DNA of 64,000 nucleotides from an uncultured Erysipelotrichales bacterium. Its GTDB lineage: Bacteria > Bacillota_I > Bacilli_A > Erysipelotrichales > Coprobacillaceae. Positions 61,114 to 64,000 of the stretch are shown here, piece by piece (positions within the stretch are counted from its first letter, which is position 1; every line of letters begins with the position of its first letter). The notes under the pieces are model-generated. The model worked only from the letters and a program-made list of their open reading frames with translations, was not told the origin of the DNA and did no database searches. A program made the translations under genes and the position numbers. The stretch covers positions 15,866 through 79,865 of the forward strand of contig CAJTTM010000009.1 of NCBI GenBank assembly GCA_910579135.1, written 5' to 3'.

Positions 61114-62793
61114 CTATTTCTTTAGTCTTTTATGGATTCTATTCATTGCAGAAATAATAGCTTTTATTGTTGCATTAGTAATATTCGCATGAATACCTAC
61201 ACCATATTCTTGAATAGGACTTCCTTTGACCCTTAATTGAACGTAAGCTGCAGCTTTAGAAGAAGAACCTGATGTTAAAGCATGTTCACTATAATCTAAT
61301 AAATGTGTATATACAAAATCATTTGTATTAAAAGCATTTTTCACTGCATCAATTGGTCCATTACCATAGCCAACAATTGTTTTGATTTCTCCATGATCTT
61401 CAATTGTTAATTCTACTTTACGATCATATTCATTAGTGCCATCATCACTTAAATCAATCAAACGTTGTTTAATAAATTTAAATGGTTCTTCATTATCAAT
61501 ATATTCTTTATTAAATGTATCAAAAATACGTTCTGGTGAAACTTCACCTTCACTTTCACTAATATTTTGTATACATTTCGCAAAATTTGCTTGTAAAGCT
61601 TTTGGTAAATGATATCCAAATACTGTTTCCATAACAAAGGCTACTCCACCTTTACCTGATTGAGAATTAATTCTTACAATTGGTTCATATTGTCTATTTA
61701 AATCAGCAGGATCAATTGGTAAATAAGGAACTTCCCAAATACCAGTATTTCTTGTTTTAAATGCATGCATTCCCTTATTAATAGCATCTTGGTGACTGCC
61801 AGAGAAAGCAGTAAATACTAATTGACCAGCGTATGGATGACGTGGTGGTACTTCCATTTTTGTACATTTTTCATAAATATGTTTAACATCATTGATATGC
61901 GATAATTCTAACTTTGGATCCACACCATGAGTATATAAGTTTAATGCAAGTGTAACAACATCTACATTTCCTGTTCTTTCTCCATTTCCAAATAAAGTAC
62001 CTTCTACTCTATCAGCCCCTGCAAGCATTCCTAATTCACAAGTTGCAACTCCACAACCTCTATCATTATGTGGATGTAATGATACAATAACTCTATCTCT
62101 ATCTTTAAAGTTTTTACACATCCATTCAATTTGATCAGCATACACATTTGGTGTATCCATTTCTACTGTTGAAGGCAAGTTAATAATAACTGGTTCTTCT
62201 TTGGTAGCTCCCCACTCATCTAGTACAGCTTCACATACATCTAATGCATAATCCATTTCTGTACCAGTGAAACTTTCAGGTGAATATTCAAGAATAACTT
62301 TACCATCAAATTCAGCAGATAATTCTTTAACTAATTTCACTCCATCAACTGCAATTTGTTTAATTTCATCTTTATCTTTATTAAATACAACATCTCTTTG
62401 TAATACTGATGTTGAATTATAAACATGAACAATTGCTTTATTTAATCCTTTTAATGATTCAAAAGTTCTTCTAATCAAATGTTCTCTAGCTTGAGTTAAT
62501 ACCTGAACAGTAACATCATCTGGAATAAGATGTTCATCAATAAGAATTCTCAAGAAATCATATTCAATTTGTGAAGAAGAAGGAAAACCAACTTCTATTT
62601 CTTTAAAACCTAAATCAACTAACAACTGAAACATTTCTACTTTTTCTTCTATTTTCATTGGTGTAATCAATGCTTGATTTCCATCTCTTAAATCAACTGA
62701 ACACCAAATTGGAGCTTTATCAAGCACTTTATCAGGCCAAGTTCTATCTTTTAATGTAACTGTTTCAAATCTTTTATACTTTTTATAATTCAT
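61114..62793 (-). CDS. leuA: 2-Isopropylmalate synthase (long LeuA type)
   Basis: 559 residues. Metal and substrate motifs CSVDLRDGNQAL, SLHPHNDRGCG and FGNGERTGNVD; C-terminal regulatory LeuA_dimer domain (residues ~420-559, ending ANITNATIKAIISAMNRI). It adds acetyl-CoA to 2-oxoisovalerate, the first leucine-specific step. ATG after GGAGA chosen over an upstream TTG. First gene of the operon behind the Leu T-box. Confidence 0.97.
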   Translation of the reverse strand: MNYKKYKRFETVTLKDRTWPDKVLDKAPIWCSVDLRDGNQALITPMKIEEKVEMFQLLVDLGFKEIEVGFPSSSQIEYDFLRILIDEHLIPDDVTVQVLTQAREHLIRRTFESLKGLNKAIVHVYNSTSVLQRDVVFNKDKDEIKQIAVDGVKLVKELSAEFDGKVILEYSPESFTGTEMDYALDVCEAVLDEWGATKEEPVIINLPSTVEMDTPNVYADQIEWMCKNFKDRDRVIVSLHPHNDRGCGVATCELGMLAGADRVEGTLFGNGERTGNVDVVTLALNLYTHGVDPKLELSHINDVKHIYEKCTKMEVPPRHPYAGQLVFTAFSGSHQDAINKGMHAFKTRNTGIWEVPYLPIDPADLNRQYEPIVRINSQSGKGGVAFVMETVFGYHLPKALQANFAKCIQNISESEGEVSPERIFDTFNKEYIDNEEPFKFIKQRLIDLSDDGTNEYDRKVELTIEDHGEIKTIVGYGNGPIDAVKNAFNTNDFVYTHLLDYSEHALTSGSSSKAAAYVQLRVKGSPIQEYGVGIHANITNATIKAIISAMNRIHKRLKK

Positions 62794-62811
62794 TTTTATT
62801 CTCCTTTCCAA

Positions 62812-63118
62812 CCTAATAAAAAAACTCTCATCCCACTATGCAAAAACATAGTAGAGGACGAGAGTCAAAAACTTCGTGGTTCCACCTCATATTTATTATT
62901 ACCTCACAGTAATAACCTTATCGAGTACGCTTATTATAAAGTTCATACTCTAGCAGGATAACGGTTGCAAGTTCCGTAGCAGCTTACTATCATTTCAGTG
63001 CTCCACTCAAGGACGAGTTCGAATACCTCTCTATGATTCTTTACACCACCCAGAATCTCTCTATATTAGATAAAATAATCTACTATTTCCTATCAAAGTA
63101 TTTCATATAGGGTTGTTG
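62812..63118 (-). promoter_or_regulatory. T-box leader with Leu (CUC) specifier
   Basis: On the minus strand stem I contains the distal-loop GGTGTAAAG motif and the specifier motif GAA-CTC; later T-box GAGGTGGAACCACG, and terminator ACTCTCGTCC..GGGATGAGAGT (62818-62866) with TTTTTTT. Leu codon matches the leuA operon it controls. Uncharged tRNA-Leu should release attenuation of all eight genes. Confidence 0.93.
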
Positions 63119-63124
63119 ATTAAT

Positions 63125-63153
63125 ATAATAAACCTAAACCTAAAATAAGTCAA
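63125..63153 (-). promoter_or_regulatory. Promoter of the leu-ilv operon
   Basis: TTGACT and TATTAT separated by exactly 17 bp, just upstream of the T-box leader. Confidence 0.75.
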
Positions 63154-63248
63154 CACTAATACATAAAATTTATAAAATTATCTCTCATATTATTTTGTAT
63201 ATTCCAATAAATACATAATAAATAATCATAAAAAAACTAAATTTTATA

Positions 63249-63950
63249 TTATTTAAGGCTTTTATCTAATGCAAATAAAGCAGCCTTTCGAGCATGTATT
63301 TGTGTTGTATCAAAAACAGGAATATCACAATCATTTTGATCAATAAGCAATCCAATTTCTGTACACCCTAACACAACTCCCTGAGCACCTTTTTTCTTTA
63401 ATTTATTTATAATTCTTATATATTCCTTCTTAGAATGTTCTAATATTTTTCCTAAACATAACTCATCATAAATAATATTATTAATTATCTCTATATCTTC
63501 ATCTTCAGGTATAACAACATCTATCCCCATTTCAATTAATTTTGATTTATAAAAATCTTGTAACATTGTATATTTTGTTCCTAACAAAGCAATCCTATCA
63601 ATATGATTTTCTTTTAATTTTTCGGCGGTAGCTTTAGCTATATGTAATATAGGAATATGAATTTTCGCTTGCATAAATGGTACTACCCTATGCATAGTAT
63701 TTGTACATATAACAATAAAATCTGCTCCTGCATTTTCTAAATTCATAGCTATCCCTGATAAAATATGAGCACTCCTATCCCAATCACCAGCAGCTTGACA
63801 TTTCTCTATTTCATCAAAGTCAACACTATATAATAAAACTTTTGCGGAGTGCAATCCACCTAATTCTTCTTTAATAACTTCATTTATCATTTGATAATAT
63901 GCCATTGTACTTTCCCAACTCATACCACCAATTAATCCTATTGTTTTCAT
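63249..63950 (-). CDS. Aspartate/glutamate racemase family protein
   Basis: 233 residues. TIGLIGGMSWESTMAYYQM and two catalytic Cys in VICTNTMHRV and LGCTEIGLLI define the RacX/YgeA group. It racemises an amino acid in the cytosol, likely broad or Asp-preferring; D-Glu supply is probably MurI's task. The ATG after GAGG is preferred; the longer frame upstream has no SD. Upstream partners lie outside the window. Confidence 0.9.
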   Translation of the reverse strand: MKTIGLIGGMSWESTMAYYQMINEVIKEELGGLHSAKVLLYSVDFDEIEKCQAAGDWDRSAHILSGIAMNLENAGADFIVICTNTMHRVVPFMQAKIHIPILHIAKATAEKLKENHIDRIALLGTKYTMLQDFYKSKLIEMGIDVVIPEDEDIEIINNIIYDELCLGKILEHSKKEYIRIINKLKKKGAQGVVLGCTEIGLLIDQNDCDIPVFDTTQIHARKAALFALDKSLK

Positions 63951-64000
63951 ATTAACCTCACATTCCTTTCTGCCTGCGGCTTCAAGGCACACATAGTCAT

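Noticed and set aside
1..64000. CRISPR array or intact insertion sequence
   Set aside because: No spaced direct repeats of CRISPR type and no transposase or terminal inverted repeats were recognised; the only long repeat is the 516-bp block.

Overview
The window is AT-rich DNA of a low-GC Firmicute. Gene content and style point to a gut anaerobe of the Erysipelotrichia (Coprobacillaceae-like). Supporting signs are the recO-era-cdd-ybeY block, an XRE-type LexA, many Cof-type HAD phosphatases, T-box and FMN riboswitch control, and secreted proteins with Ig-like/Fn3 repeats. Genus is not resolvable by eye. Most genes lie on the minus strand. The code is standard, since conserved genes end in TGA.

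Layout. 1-3.6 kb: transporter tail, MocR-type regulator, esterase and HAD phosphatase. 3.7-8.4 kb: operon C39 peptidase-ABC exporter, ybeY, cdd, era, recO. 8.4-12.3 kb: diaminopimelate (acetylase branch) operon dapF-dapH-deacetylase-aminotransferase. 12.4-13.1 kb: small membrane peptide and a lipoprotein. 13.2-16.5 kb: tRNA-His followed by the wreck of an integrated element, with a broken tyrosine integrase and several small secreted or membrane genes carrying in-frame stops. 16.6-17.9 kb: FMN riboswitch, ribU and a flavin-binding protein. 18-28 kb: pentapeptide protein, two CAP-domain surface proteins sharing a perfect 516-bp block (one behind a GEMM riboswitch), HAD, GNAT and HD enzymes, murI, Nudix, a GH4 glycosidase and lexA. 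28-32 kb: meso-DAP dehydrogenase and an ABC importer behind a T-box whose specifier reads as Phe. 32-37 kb: BceAB-like ABC pair, a DUF2238-like membrane protein, a broken TetR gene and map. 37-45.3 kb: HAD, plsC, folA-thyA, an enoate-reductase-like flavoenzyme with an AraC regulator, pgk-tpiA and a rhodanese. 45.4-49.3 kb: three-gene lipid-linked glycosylation set (GT2, GtrA, polytopic protein). 50-53.2 kb: AlbA_2-type regulator and a secreted Ig-like/Fn3 protein. 53.2-63.1 kb: complete branched-chain amino acid operon leuA-ilvN-ilvC-leuC-leuD-leuB-ilvD-ilvB behind a Leu T-box. The window ends with an Asp/Glu racemase.

The most notable signals are regulatory. The secreted Ig-like/Fn3 protein has consensus -35 and -10 boxes separated by a 19-bp spacer containing ten consecutive G:C pairs, the form of a phase-variable promoter. 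Its C-terminal module recurs in the two CAP proteins, one of which sits behind a GEMM riboswitch, so one surface module appears to be under three kinds of control. Other points are the Phe-reading T-box on an ABC importer, a terminator whose 3' arm is the ribosome binding site of the C39 exporter, and an AlbA_2 gene whose stop codon is followed in frame by a tandem-repeat tail.
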